A stretch of DNA of 64,000 bases from the NCBI RefSeq assembly GCF_014892515.1, contig NZ_JADBGR010000104.1:109826-173825 (forward strand). Direction: 5' to 3'. The DNA comes from Myceligenerans pegani (lineage in GTDB: Bacteria > Actinomycetota > Actinomycetes > Actinomycetales > Cellulomonadaceae). The notes under the pieces are model-generated. The model was not told the origin of the DNA. It saw only the letters and a list, made by a program, of their open reading frames with translations, and did no database searches. Each line of letters starts with the position of its first letter. Within the stretch, counting starts at the first letter, position 1. The translations under genes were made by a program, and so were the position numbers. Of the stretch, positions 8,794 to 17,357 are shown in pieces.

Positions 8794-8803
8794 GGAGAGA
8801 CCC

Positions 8804-9394
8804 ATGACCACTCACCCGCCGGCCGTGACGGCGGTGCGCCCCTCCGCCGCCCGTGACCGCCTCCTGCGCACGGCGTCCGAGCTGTTCTACGCCGAGGGCG
8901 TGCGGGGTGTGGGCGTGGAGAAGGTGGTCGCCGAGGCGTCGGTGACGCGTGCGACGTTCTACCGGCACTTCGCAGGGAAGGAGGCCCTGGTGGTCGCCTA
9001 CATCGAGGCGACCGACGCGGCGCTGCGGGAGCGGGCGGGCGAGCCCCCGCGCACGCGCGAGGACGCGGGGGCGTGGCTGACGACGGTGACGGACCTCGTG
9101 GCCGAGACGTTGTGCGCCCCCGGCTTCCGGGGCTGCGCCTTCATCAACGCGGCCGCGGAGTACCCGGACCCGTCCAGCCCGGTGCGCCGGGCGGTACGGG
9201 CGCACCGGGACTGGCTGCTCGGCGTCGTCACCGACGCGCTGCGCGGCGCCGGGCACCCGCGCCCGGACCGGGCGGGCCGGCGCTGGATGGCGCTGCGCGA
9301 CGGCGCGATGGTCGGCGGTTACCTCGGCGACCCGACCGAGGCGCGGGACACCCTGCGCGCCGGGGTGCGGGATCTGCTGTCCGAGGCCGTCTGA
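8804..9394 (+). CDS. TetR-family transcriptional regulator
   Basis: 196 residues. The N-terminal HTH is clear (RDRLLRTASELFYAEGVRGVGVEKVVAEASVTRATFYRHFAGKEALV), followed by a variable ligand-binding region. The ATG at 8804 has a strong Shine-Dalgarno (GAAGGAG). It is divergent from ohr, whose promoter has a perfect palindrome, so it probably represses ohr and perhaps itself. Its last 76 bp overlap the 3' end of the opposite-strand PAP2 gene. Confidence 0.88.
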   Translation: MTTHPPAVTAVRPSAARDRLLRTASELFYAEGVRGVGVEKVVAEASVTRATFYRHFAGKEALVVAYIEATDAALRERAGEPPRTREDAGAWLTTVTDLVAETLCAPGFRGCAFINAAAEYPDPSSPVRRAVRAHRDWLLGVVTDALRGAGHPRPDRAGRRWMALRDGAMVGGYLGDPTEARDTLRAGVRDLLSEAV

Positions 9395-10287
9395 CGGATC
9401 CGGATACCGGCACGAGGCCGGATGCCACCGGCGGTCGGGTGCGGCCGGGGCGAGTCGCCCGCGATCCAGGGGTGCGGCTCGGGCTCCGGACCGTGTCCCG
9501 GCTCGTCTCCGGGCCCGGCGGCGGCGCGCTCCGGCCAGTGGAGGACCGTCAGCGAGACGCACACCGCGATGAATCCCATCAGCCAGCCCGCGGGGATGTC
9601 GCTGAGCCAGTGGTATCCCATCCACGCCACGAGCGTGCCGCTCACCGCGAGCAGCGCCACCACGACCACGACGCCCCGGCGGAACCGGCGCTTGTCCTGG
9701 CGGAGCCCTGCCGACCCGTACAGCAGGAAAACCACCATCGTCGCGGTGAACGCCGTGTTGGCGGCGTGCCCGGACGGGAACGCCTGCCCGCCGGCCTGCA
9801 GCAGGTCGACCCCGGTCACCGGGCTCGAGCGTCCCAGGCCGAACTTCACCGGGTAGCCGATCGCGGCGATCGTGGCGAGCCCCGCCATCACGGCGTACAA
9901 CGGCCGCAGCCCGCCCCGCCGGTACGCGACGAGCGCGCCGGCGCCCATGACGACCGGCACCGTCGCCCAGCGCTCGCCGGTGACGAACGCCTGGACCTCG
10001 AGGAACGTGGCCATCCCGCCCTGTGCCCGGCGGGCGTACACCCACTCGCGGGCCACCCAGTCCCAGGCGATGAACGGCCCGGCCGAGATCACCTGGACCA
10101 CCATCCACACGAAGGCGAGGACGAGGACGACGCCGACGGTCGCCGGGGCGATCCACGGCTGCGTCACAGCGCCGCTCCGGGCGGAGCCGAGGTCGGCGCG
10201 CACGCGGCTCACCACGTATTCCCTCACCGGGACGAATTCCGGAGCGGGAGGGACCGGGCCGCTCGGCACGGGCCGTGCCCGGTTCAT
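9319..10287 (-). CDS. PAP2-type membrane phosphatase
   Basis: 322 residues from the ATG at 10287; in-frame starts lie further upstream, so the N-terminus is uncertain. There are about five membrane segments. The three phosphatase motifs are KFGLGRSSP, PSGHAANTAF and SGTLVAWMGYHWLSD, holding the catalytic His pair. Members dephosphorylate phosphatidate, undecaprenyl diphosphate or similar lipids at the membrane face. It is a paralog of the phosphatase at 15.6 kb. The C-terminal 80 residues are polar and Arg/Pro-rich, and their coding end overlaps the convergent TetR gene by 76 bp. Confidence 0.82.
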   Translation of the reverse strand: MNRARPVPSGPVPPAPEFVPVREYVVSRVRADLGSARSGAVTQPWIAPATVGVVLVLAFVWMVVQVISAGPFIAWDWVAREWVYARRAQGGMATFLEVQAFVTGERWATVPVVMGAGALVAYRRGGLRPLYAVMAGLATIAAIGYPVKFGLGRSSPVTGVDLLQAGGQAFPSGHAANTAFTATMVVFLLYGSAGLRQDKRRFRRGVVVVVALLAVSGTLVAWMGYHWLSDIPAGWLMGFIAVCVSLTVLHWPERAAAGPGDEPGHGPEPEPHPWIAGDSPRPHPTAGGIRPRAGIRIRQTASDSRSRTPARRVSRASVGSPR

Positions 10288-10535
10288 GGACAGGGCACCG
10301 GTATCGGGCAGTCCCCGCGCCGGCGCGCCACCGTACGCCGCGTTGTGAGCCCCCTGAATTCGCAACATCGCCCGCGATCTTATGGTCGAATTCACCCGCT
10401 CGCCCCGGCTTGTGCCCGGGTCGCACGAGAGATTCACAAGGGCTCGATAATGGTTATGCCGTCGTGATATTTACAGGTCGTCAAAGTGCGGTGGGTCACG
10501 CTCTCCGATCCCGCGCGCCCTGCGAAACTGGTGCC

Positions 10536-11288
10536 ATGCCCCCTCGCCCGCACGTGCTTCTCTCGGTCGCGGCGTCCCTCGACGGGTACATCGACGACGC
10601 CGGCACCGAGCGGCTCCTGCTCTCGGACGACGCGGACTTCGACCGCGTCGACGAGGAGCGGGCGCGGGCGGACGCGATCCTCGTCGGCGCCGGCACGATC
10701 CGCGCGGACGACCCGCGCCTGGAGGTGCGGTCCGCGGAGCGCCGGGCGAAGCGCGTCGCCGACGCGCGACGCGAGTCCCCGGTCAAGGTCACCGTCACGG
10801 CGGGCGGCGGGGTCCTCGACCCGCGGGCCCGGTTCTTCACCGGCGACGCCGCCAAGGTCGTCTACACCACCGACGCCGCGGCGGGCGAGGTGCGCGCGCG
10901 TCTCGGCTCCGTCGCCGACGTCGTGCCTCTCGGCCCGCGGATCGACCCGCCCGCGATCCTGGCCGACCTCGCCACCCGCGGCGTCGAGCGCCTGATGGTC
11001 GAGGGCGGAGGCCGGATCCACACCCTGTTCCTCACGGCCGGACTGGTCGACGAGCTGCACATCGTGCTCGCGCCGTTCTTCGTCGGGGACGCCTCCGCCC
11101 CGCGATTCACCGGGCCGGGCGTCTTCCCGCAGGGACCGGCCCGGCCCATGAGGCTGCTGGAGGCCCGCCCCTTGGGAGACCTCGTCCTCCTGCGCTACGC
11201 GCCGGAACCCGCGCGGCCCGCCGGCGACGCCGCCGATCCGGCCGGCGCGGGCGGTGGGGCGGCCACCCGACCGGGAGGCCGCTCATGA
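10536..11288 (+). CDS. RibD C-terminal-type reductase (dihydrofolate-reductase-like fold)
   Basis: 250 residues, matching only the reductase half of bifunctional RibD: SVAASLDGYIDD, ILVGAGTIRADDPRL, RLMVEGGGRIHTLFL, DELHIVLAPFFVG. It should use NADPH to reduce a ribosylamino-pyrimidine. A Gly/Ala-rich tail ends in a four-base overlap with the deaminase gene. GAAACT lies six bases before the ATG, so the message may be leaderless. The riboflavin pathway is the default reading, but stand-alone RibD-like reductases also serve specialised metabolism. Confidence 0.8.
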   Translation: MPPRPHVLLSVAASLDGYIDDAGTERLLLSDDADFDRVDEERARADAILVGAGTIRADDPRLEVRSAERRAKRVADARRESPVKVTVTAGGGVLDPRARFFTGDAAKVVYTTDAAAGEVRARLGSVADVVPLGPRIDPPAILADLATRGVERLMVEGGGRIHTLFLTAGLVDELHIVLAPFFVGDASAPRFTGPGVFPQGPARPMRLLEARPLGDLVLLRYAPEPARPAGDAADPAGAGGGAATRPGGRS

Positions 11289-11764
11289 CCGGGGCCGCGC
11301 CCGGCGCCGGGACCGCGACGCCCGCCGACCGGGAACTCCTGCTCGAGGCGATCGCCCTCGCCCACCGGTGCCCGCCGTCGCGCACGGCCTTCAGCGTGGG
11401 CGCGATCATCGTGGCCGACGACGGTACGGTGCTCGGTCGCGGCTGGTCGCGCCGCCACGGCCTGACCGAGCACGCCGAGGAGGCGGCCCTGGCCGACGTG
11501 ACCGGCGCGGACCGCCCCCGGCTGCGCTCCGCCACGATCTACACGTCGCTCGAACCGTGCAGCAAGCGGGCGTCCCGCGAGGTGACGTGCACGGAGCACA
11601 TCCTGGCCACCGGGATCCCGCGGATCGTGTTCGCCTGGTCGGAGCCGGAGCTGTTCGTCGAGGGCCGGGGCGCGGAGATCCTCGAGCGCGCGGGCCGCAC
11701 GGTCCTCCAGATCCGCGACCTTGCCGAGGCCGCCCGCGAGCCGAACCGCCACCTGCTCGGCTGA
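11285..11764 (+). CDS. Cytidine/deoxycytidylate-type zinc deaminase (RibD N-terminal-like)
   Basis: 159 residues. The zinc and catalytic motif is present: TEHAEEAAL for the His-Ala-Glu and LEPCSKRASREVTC for the Cys pair, as in RibD-type pyrimidine deaminases. ATGA coupling to the upstream reductase makes this a split and order-reversed version of the usual deaminase-reductase RibD fusion. Together they could perform the second and third steps of riboflavin synthesis or act on a related pyrimidine. Confidence 0.8.
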   Translation: MTGAAPGAGTATPADRELLLEAIALAHRCPPSRTAFSVGAIIVADDGTVLGRGWSRRHGLTEHAEEAALADVTGADRPRLRSATIYTSLEPCSKRASREVTCTEHILATGIPRIVFAWSEPELFVEGRGAEILERAGRTVLQIRDLAEAAREPNRHLLG

Positions 11765-11801
11765 ACCACCTGGATCGCCTGACCCACTTGAACCGCCGGG
11801 A

Positions 11802-13358
11802 TCACACCGCCGCGACGATCTCCTCGATCTCCTCGGCCAGTGCGGAACGGTCCGCCGGGACCAGGCCGATGCGGGTACGGCGGTCCAGGACGTCGTCGGC
11901 GTCGAGTGCGCCCTCGTGGGTGATCGCCCACTCGATCTCGGCGCGCGCGATCCGCAGGTGCCCGACGGCGGCCGTGGCCGAGCGAGTGCGCGCGCCGTCG
12001 ACGACCCGGCGCGCCTCGGCGCCGTGCCGCGCCACGACCTCCGCCCACAGGCCCTCGGTCATCCCCGCCGGAGCCGCGCCCGGCACCGCCCCCGGCGCGC
12101 CCACCAGCGGCAGCGTGCGCGTCCGGCACGGCCCGGCCGCCAGGCCCGCGTGGCCGACCGCCGCGTCGACGGCGTCCTCGGCCATCTGCCGGTAGGTCGT
12201 GAGCTTGCCGCCCAGGACGTTCACCGCGCCGGTGTGCGCCGAGACCGTCACGAGGTGCCGCCGGGACACGTCGGAGCTGCGGCGCCCGCCGGCGCCGTCG
12301 TCCACCGTGTCGACCAGCGGACGGAGCCCGGCGTACGCACCCACGACGTCGTCGCTGGTGAGCGGCACCTGGAGCACGCGGGACACCGTGCGGAGCAGGA
12401 ACTCGATCTCGGCGGGCGTCGGATCGGCGACGTCGGGCACCGGGCCGGGCGCCTCCTCGTCCGTGAGCCCGACGAACACGCGCCCGTGCTGCTGCGGCAG
12501 CGCGAAGACGAACCGACTGACCGAACCCGGCAGCGGCACCATCAGCCCGGCGCCGGGGTTGCCCAGCCGTGCCGCCGGAATCACCAGGTGCGTGCCGCGG
12601 CTGGGTCGCAGCCGCACGGACGGGTCGAGCGCGCCCGCCCAGACGCCGGTCGCGCTGATCACCACGCGTGCCCGGGCGGTCAGCCGCTCCCCGGTGACGG
12701 CGCAGGTCAGATCGGCGCTGTCGGGCCGGATCCGGTCCACCCGTACCCGCGTCAGCACCCGTGCGCCCAGCCCGGCCGCCGTCCGGGCGAGGGCCACCAC
12801 GAGCCGCGCGTCGTCCACGAGCTGCCCGTCGTGGCCGAGCAGCCCGCCGCGCAGCCCGCCGGGCGCCAGGGCGGGGGCGAGGCGGAGCGTCTCCCCGGCG
12901 CCCGTGCGCCGCCAGGACGGCAGGGCCGACGACGGCGTTCCGGCGCCCCGGCGCAGGAGGTCGCCCAGCGACATGCCGATCGCGGACGCCGCGACCTGTC
13001 GCGCGGACACCCCCGGGAGCACCGGCACGAGCTGGCCGAGCGGGCGCACCAGGTGCGGGGCGATCCGCGTCATCAGCAGGTGGCGTTCGCGGGCGCTCTC
13101 GCGGGCGACGCCGACGTCGCCCGTGGCGAGGTAGCGCAGCCCGCCGTGCACGAGCTTCGAGCTGAACCGCGACGTGCCCCAGGCCAGGTCGCGCGCCTCG
13201 ACGAGGGCCACCGACAGGCCGCGCGAGACGGCGTCCAGCGCGACCCCCGCGCCGGTCACGCCACCGCCGACGACGAGCACGTCCACCTCGGCGGAGGCCA
13301 GCTCGTCGAGCTCGCGGGCGCGGCGCGCGCCGTTCAGCGCGGTCGGCTCCCGGATCAC
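11802..13358 (-). CDS. glpD: FAD-dependent glycerol-3-phosphate dehydrogenase
   Basis: 518 residues. The N-terminal dinucleotide motif is VDVLVVGGGVTGAGVALDA, then the GlpD signatures LAWGTSRFSSKLVHGGLRYL and GGKLTTYRQMAEDAVD near the C-terminus. It oxidises sn-glycerol-3-phosphate to dihydroxyacetone phosphate and passes electrons to quinone at the membrane. The GTG start at 13358 overlaps the stop of the TetR gene (GTGA), so the two are co-translated. The opposite strand carries an alkyl-DHAP-synthase-like gene, which makes DHAP-based lipid chemistry a plausible context. Confidence 0.92.
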   Translation of the reverse strand: MIREPTALNGARRARELDELASAEVDVLVVGGGVTGAGVALDAVSRGLSVALVEARDLAWGTSRFSSKLVHGGLRYLATGDVGVARESARERHLLMTRIAPHLVRPLGQLVPVLPGVSARQVAASAIGMSLGDLLRRGAGTPSSALPSWRRTGAGETLRLAPALAPGGLRGGLLGHDGQLVDDARLVVALARTAAGLGARVLTRVRVDRIRPDSADLTCAVTGERLTARARVVISATGVWAGALDPSVRLRPSRGTHLVIPAARLGNPGAGLMVPLPGSVSRFVFALPQQHGRVFVGLTDEEAPGPVPDVADPTPAEIEFLLRTVSRVLQVPLTSDDVVGAYAGLRPLVDTVDDGAGGRRSSDVSRRHLVTVSAHTGAVNVLGGKLTTYRQMAEDAVDAAVGHAGLAAGPCRTRTLPLVGAPGAVPGAAPAGMTEGLWAEVVARHGAEARRVVDGARTRSATAAVGHLRIARAEIEWAITHEGALDADDVLDRRTRIGLVPADRSALAEEIEEIVAAV

Positions 13359-13969
13359 GGCCGCAGGTACGCGTCGAGGGCGTGGGCCAGTTCCGCGCGC
13401 CAGGCGTCCGGATCGACGAGGTCCGCGACCGTGGGGCCGGACAGCAGCGCGCCCTGGGAGACGATCAGCACCATCAGGGCCATGTCGTGAGGATCGCCCG
13501 CCCGGACCGACCCGCCCTCCTGCGCCGCGGCGAGCGCGGCGGCGATCCACTCGTGGATGACGCGCTGCGAGCGCCCGATGCGCTGGAGCGTGTAGCGGGT
13601 GAACACCTCCGGCTCGCGCCGCAGCAGGCGCCGGAACACGGGGTCGGCGCGGAACAGGTCGCCGAACGCCAGCACGCCGGCGACGATCGCGGCGCGGTCG
13701 GGAGCGTGCGCACCGCGGCGGGCCTCGTGGCTCGCCTGGGCCACGAGCAGCGTGGCGCGGTGGCCGAGGAGCGCGCGGACGACGTCGTCGGACGAGCGGA
13801 AGCGGCGGTAGACCGTGGGGCGGCTGACCTCGGCCTCGCGGGCCAGCTCGGCGATCGTCAGGCCCTTGAGGCCGCGGGTGGCGACGAGGTGCCCGGCGGC
13901 GTCGAGGAGGCGTACGCCGATCGCGTCGGGGGCGTCGGCGGCCACGGAGGCAACGTTACGGACTGACAT
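13355..13969 (-). CDS. TetR-family transcriptional regulator
   Basis: 204 residues from the ATG at 13969 (a GTG at 13981 would add four). HTH: IGVRLLDAAGHLVATRGLKGLTIAELAREAEVSRPTVYRRFRSSDDV. It is first in a two-gene operon with glpD and divergent from the flavoenzyme gene 20 bp away, so it likely controls both directions. The shared promoter holds a GTTAC...GTAAC inverted repeat and a near-palindromic GTGTAACAC. Confidence 0.87.
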   Translation of the reverse strand: MSVRNVASVAADAPDAIGVRLLDAAGHLVATRGLKGLTIAELAREAEVSRPTVYRRFRSSDDVVRALLGHRATLLVAQASHEARRGAHAPDRAAIVAGVLAFGDLFRADPVFRRLLRREPEVFTRYTLQRIGRSQRVIHEWIAAALAAAQEGGSVRAGDPHDMALMVLIVSQGALLSGPTVADLVDPDAWRAELAHALDAYLRP

Positions 13970-13981
13970 GATGTGTAACAC
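13955..13981. promoter_or_regulatory. Candidate TetR operator in a very short divergent promoter
   Basis: GTTAC (13955-13959) is mirrored by GTAAC (13975-13979), and the right part forms GTGTAACAC. TAACAC (13976-13981) sits eight bases before the rightward ATG at 13990, which suggests a leaderless transcript. The two divergent coding regions are only 20 bp apart, so one bound dimer could block both. Confidence 0.4.
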
Positions 13982-13989
13982 TGTAATCC

Positions 13990-15597
13990 ATGACGGAGAT
14001 CGACATGCGCTGGGACGGCTGGGGCGACCCCTCCCGGGCCGCCGAGAAGCTGCCCGCCGGCGTCACGCTCCTGCTCACCGCCGTGCTCGGGCACCGGCCG
14101 CGGCGCGCCGAGCGGCTCCGGCTCGACGACGTCGAGCTCACCACCCCGGTGCTCGACGCCGCCGACGTCGCGGCGCTGGCGGCCGCCGTCGGGCCTGATG
14201 ACGTGCGCACCGACCACGACACACGCGTGCGGCACGCCGGCGGCAAGTCCACCCCCGACCTCGTGCGCCGCCGGGCGCGGCGGCAGGCCGCACCGGGCGC
14301 CGTCGTGCTGCCGGGCAGCGAGGCCGACGTCGCCGCCGTGCTGCGGATCGCGGCCGAGCGCGGGCTCGCCGTCGTCCCGTTCGGCGGCGGGACGGCCGTC
14401 ACCGGGGGCCTCGGGCCCGACGCCGGGGACCACCGCGGCGCGATCAGCCTCGACCTGCGACGGCTCGCGGGCCTGGAACGGCTCGACGAGGTGTCGGGCG
14501 AGGCGACGTTCCGGGCGGGCACCCGGGCGCCCACGGCCGAGGCGGCGCTCGCGGAGCGCGGGTTCGAGCTGGGCCATTTCCCGCAGAGCTTCGAGTTCGC
14601 GTCGCTCGGCGGGTTCGCGGCGATGCGGTCGTCGGGCCAGAACTCGGCCGGGTACGGGCGGTTCGACGCGATGGTGACGGGGCTGCGCGTGGTCACGCCC
14701 ACCGGGACGCTCGACCTCGGGCGGGCGCCCGGATCGGCGGCGGGGCCGGACCTGGTGCGCCTGTTCCTCGGCTCGGAGGGAGCGCTCGGCGTGATCACGC
14801 GGGTGCGGTTGCGCGTGCACGAGACCCCGGCCGAGCGGCACTTCGACGCCTTTACGTTCCCCGACTTCCGGACCGGGGCGGACGCGTTGCGGCGGGTGAC
14901 GCAGGCCGGGACCGGTCCGACCGTGATCCGGCTGTCCGACGAGGCGGAGACCGCGGTGTCGCTCGCGCAGGCGGGGAGCATCGGCAAGGCGCTGAGCAAG
15001 GGGTGCACCGCCGTGGTGCTGCACGAGGGCCCCGCGGGTGTGGCCCGGTCCCGGCGCGACGCGACCGCGGCCGTGCTGACCGCGGCGGGCGGTCGGCCGG
15101 CGTCACGCAAGCTGGCCGAGGCCTGGCACCGCGGCCGGTTCGGCGCGCCGTACCTGCGCGACACACTGCTGGAGCACGGGGTGTTCGCGGAGACGCTGGA
15201 GACGGCGACGACGTGGTCCGAGCTGCACGCGCTGCGGACGGCCGTGACGGAGGCCCTGACGACCGGGCTCGCCGACGCCGGAGCGCGGCACCGCGTTCTG
15301 TGTCACGTGTCCCACGTCTACCCGACGGGCGCCTCCCTGTACTTCACGGTCGTCGCGGGGTTGCCCGGCGACATGGCCGCCGCGTGGGAGCCGGTCAAGG
15401 CGCGCGTGAACGACGCGATCACGGCCGCGGGCGGGACGATCTCGCACCACCACGGCGTCGGGACGGACCACGCCCCGTGGCTCGAGCGCGAGATCGGCGA
15501 GCACGGCCTGCGCATCCTCCGCGCGGTCAAGAAGGAACTGGACCCGGCGGGCATCATGAACCCGGGCACGCTCCTGCCCGTAGGATCGGGCGCGTGA
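13990..15597 (+). CDS. FAD-binding oxidase, alkyl-dihydroxyacetonephosphate synthase-like
   Basis: 535 residues. It has a PCMH-type FAD domain (VVLPGSEADVAAVLRIAAERGLAVVPFGGGTAVTGGL) and an FAD-linked oxidase C-terminal domain. The SHHHGVGTDHAPW stretch (His486-488) matches the histidine triad of alkyl-DHAP synthase, and SHVYPTGASLYF matches the region before it. In eukaryotes this enzyme swaps the acyl group of acyl-DHAP for a fatty alcohol to start ether lipids. D-lactate or D-2-hydroxyglutarate dehydrogenase activity is the alternative. An ATG at 14005 with GGAG six bases upstream may be the true start. The stop overlaps the next gene. Confidence 0.82.
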   Translation: MTEIDMRWDGWGDPSRAAEKLPAGVTLLLTAVLGHRPRRAERLRLDDVELTTPVLDAADVAALAAAVGPDDVRTDHDTRVRHAGGKSTPDLVRRRARRQAAPGAVVLPGSEADVAAVLRIAAERGLAVVPFGGGTAVTGGLGPDAGDHRGAISLDLRRLAGLERLDEVSGEATFRAGTRAPTAEAALAERGFELGHFPQSFEFASLGGFAAMRSSGQNSAGYGRFDAMVTGLRVVTPTGTLDLGRAPGSAAGPDLVRLFLGSEGALGVITRVRLRVHETPAERHFDAFTFPDFRTGADALRRVTQAGTGPTVIRLSDEAETAVSLAQAGSIGKALSKGCTAVVLHEGPAGVARSRRDATAAVLTAAGGRPASRKLAEAWHRGRFGAPYLRDTLLEHGVFAETLETATTWSELHALRTAVTEALTTGLADAGARHRVLCHVSHVYPTGASLYFTVVAGLPGDMAAAWEPVKARVNDAITAAGGTISHHHGVGTDHAPWLEREIGEHGLRILRAVKKELDPAGIMNPGTLLPVGSGA

Positions 15598-16301
15598 AGC
15601 GAGTTGAGTCGGGCATGGCGTGGCTCGGGGGTGTCTCGGCCGTCCTGCTCGCCGTCGGCACGTGGCAGGTCGTGGTGTCCGGCCCGTTCGTCGCGGCCGA
15701 CTGGGACTACCACGTCTGGGCGGACGCCAATCTTCCCGGGGGCGTGACGAAATGGCTGCTCGACGCGTTCGCCACCGTGACGGGCGAGCGTCTCGTCACC
15801 GTCCCGGTGCTCGGCGTGCTCGCCGGCTGGCAGGCGCTGCGCCGACGTGACTGGCGGCCGCTCGTCGCGGTGGCGGCCGGGCTCGTGATCATCGCGGTGG
15901 TCGGCTACTCGCTGAAGTTCGGACTGGGCCGCACGATGCCGTGGACGGGCGTCGACGTGCTGCACGGCGGCGGCCGGGCGTGGCCGTCGGGGCACGCCGC
16001 GAACGCCGCCTACACCTGGGCGATGGCCGGGGTCCTGCTCATCGGCGAGCGAGGGCTGCGGCCGCGGCGGGCGTGGCTCGCGCCGTGGATGCTGGTGAGT
16101 GGCCTGGTCGTGGCCGTCTCCGGCTGGATCATGGTGCGGGTCGACTACCACTGGATCAGCGACGTGCCCGGGGGATGGGCGCTGGGGCTGCTGGCGCTGG
16201 CCGTGTCGGTCGCGATCCTGCACCGCGACCCGCCGATCCCGATGCAGGCAACCTGGGCCCTGCGCCTGCGCGACCGCCTGTTCGCTCCTTCGCGTCGTTG
16301 A
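15594..16301 (+). CDS. PAP2-type membrane phosphatase
   Basis: 235 residues, GTG start overlapping the preceding stop (GTGA). There are five to six hydrophobic segments and the PAP2 motifs KFGLGRTMP, PSGHAANAAY and SGWIMVRVDYHWISD. It is closely similar to the phosphatase at 9.3-10.3 kb, including the KFGLGR and GVD(L/V)L motifs. Placement between an alkyl-DHAP-synthase-like enzyme and a diacylglycerol-kinase-like enzyme favours a phosphatidate-type substrate. Confidence 0.85.
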   Translation: MKRVESGMAWLGGVSAVLLAVGTWQVVVSGPFVAADWDYHVWADANLPGGVTKWLLDAFATVTGERLVTVPVLGVLAGWQALRRRDWRPLVAVAAGLVIIAVVGYSLKFGLGRTMPWTGVDVLHGGGRAWPSGHAANAAYTWAMAGVLLIGERGLRPRRAWLAPWMLVSGLVVAVSGWIMVRVDYHWISDVPGGWALGLLALAVSVAILHRDPPIPMQATWALRLRDRLFAPSRR

Positions 16302-16361
16302 CCGCCCGCATCCTGTCCGGATCGTGACTTGCGGGCGACTGGTTTGTGGTTCTCGGTCCGC

Positions 16362-16367
16362 TAGCAT
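16362..16367 (+). promoter_or_regulatory. Possible -10 box (TAGCAT) for the lipid kinase operon
   Basis: TAGCAT lies in the 135-bp gap between the PAP2 and lipid kinase genes, about 70 bp before the ATG. A weak TGGTTT 16 bp upstream could be the -35 element. If real, the kinase-P450-pnt genes also have their own promoter. Confidence 0.3.
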
Positions 16368-16436
16368 CCACGAGGGTCATGGTGCAGGCCATCACATGAC
16401 CACAGGTCCACGCGGATCCACCCCGAAGGGAGCGGC

Positions 16437-17357
16437 ATGGACGACAGCGGGCACATCGCGGTGCTCGTCAATCCCGCGTCGCGGCGTGGCGCGGGCGCCG
16501 AGCATGCCGACGCCGTGGTCGGCCGGCTCACCGAGCGCGGCGCCACGGTCCGCACCTACCGGGGCGCCGGGCCCGACGACACCGTCCGTCTGGCGAAGGA
16601 AGCCGTCGCGGCGGGACCGGAGGTGCTGGCGGTCGTCGGCGGCGACGGCACGATCGCCGCCGTGCTGCCGCACGTGATCGGCACCGGCGTGCCGCTCGCC
16701 CCCGTCGGCGGGGGGACCGGGAACGACCTCGCCCGGATGCACGGGATCCCGCCGGTCCCGCGGGACGCGGCCGACGTCGTGCTCGACGGCGCCCGCACGC
16801 TCGTCGACACCGGCACGATCACCGGCGACGACGGCACCGTCACCGCCTTCGCGACCATCGCCTGCGCCGGGTTCGACTCCCGCGCCAACGAGCGCATCAA
16901 CCGGATGCGCCACCCCAGGGGCGCCGCCCGCTACACCCTCGGCACCCACCTCGAACTGCTCGGGCTGCGCACGTTCTCCTACCGGCTCACGCTCGATCCC
17001 GGCGACGACCCGGTCGAGACCCGCGGCCACCTGCTCGCCATCGGCAACACGCGCTACTACGGCGGCGGCCGGCCCATCCTGCCCGTCGCCGACGCGCGCG
17101 ACGGGCTCCTCGACATCACGCTCGTCGAGGACGTGGGCCGGCTCGGGCTCATCGGCCTGGACCGGCCGATCAGGCGCGGCGAGCACCTGGGCCGCCCGGG
17201 CGTCCGCGCGCTGCGCGCCGCCTCCGTCCGGGTCGAGGCGGGCGAGGACCTGGTCATGTACGCCGACGGCGAGCCGGTGGGGCCCCTGCCCGTCACCGTG
17301 ACCGCCCACCACCGGACCCTGACGCTGTGCCTGCCGCGGGACGGAGGACGACCATGA
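16437..17357 (+). CDS. Diacylglycerol kinase-family lipid kinase
   Basis: 306 residues. N-terminal IAVLVNPASRRGAG, the ATP-binding GGDGT (VVGGDGTIAAVL) and GGGTGNDLAR are the DAGK/LCB5/YegS catalytic landmarks, and the C-terminal half is the usual beta-sandwich (YADGEPVGPLPV). It should phosphorylate diacylglycerol or a similar lipid alcohol, the reverse of the PAP2 step encoded upstream. A good Shine-Dalgarno (GAAGGGAG) precedes the ATG. The stop overlaps the P450 start (ATGA). Confidence 0.9.
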   Translation: MDDSGHIAVLVNPASRRGAGAEHADAVVGRLTERGATVRTYRGAGPDDTVRLAKEAVAAGPEVLAVVGGDGTIAAVLPHVIGTGVPLAPVGGGTGNDLARMHGIPPVPRDAADVVLDGARTLVDTGTITGDDGTVTAFATIACAGFDSRANERINRMRHPRGAARYTLGTHLELLGLRTFSYRLTLDPGDDPVETRGHLLAIGNTRYYGGGRPILPVADARDGLLDITLVEDVGRLGLIGLDRPIRRGEHLGRPGVRALRAASVRVEAGEDLVMYADGEPVGPLPVTVTAHHRTLTLCLPRDGGRP

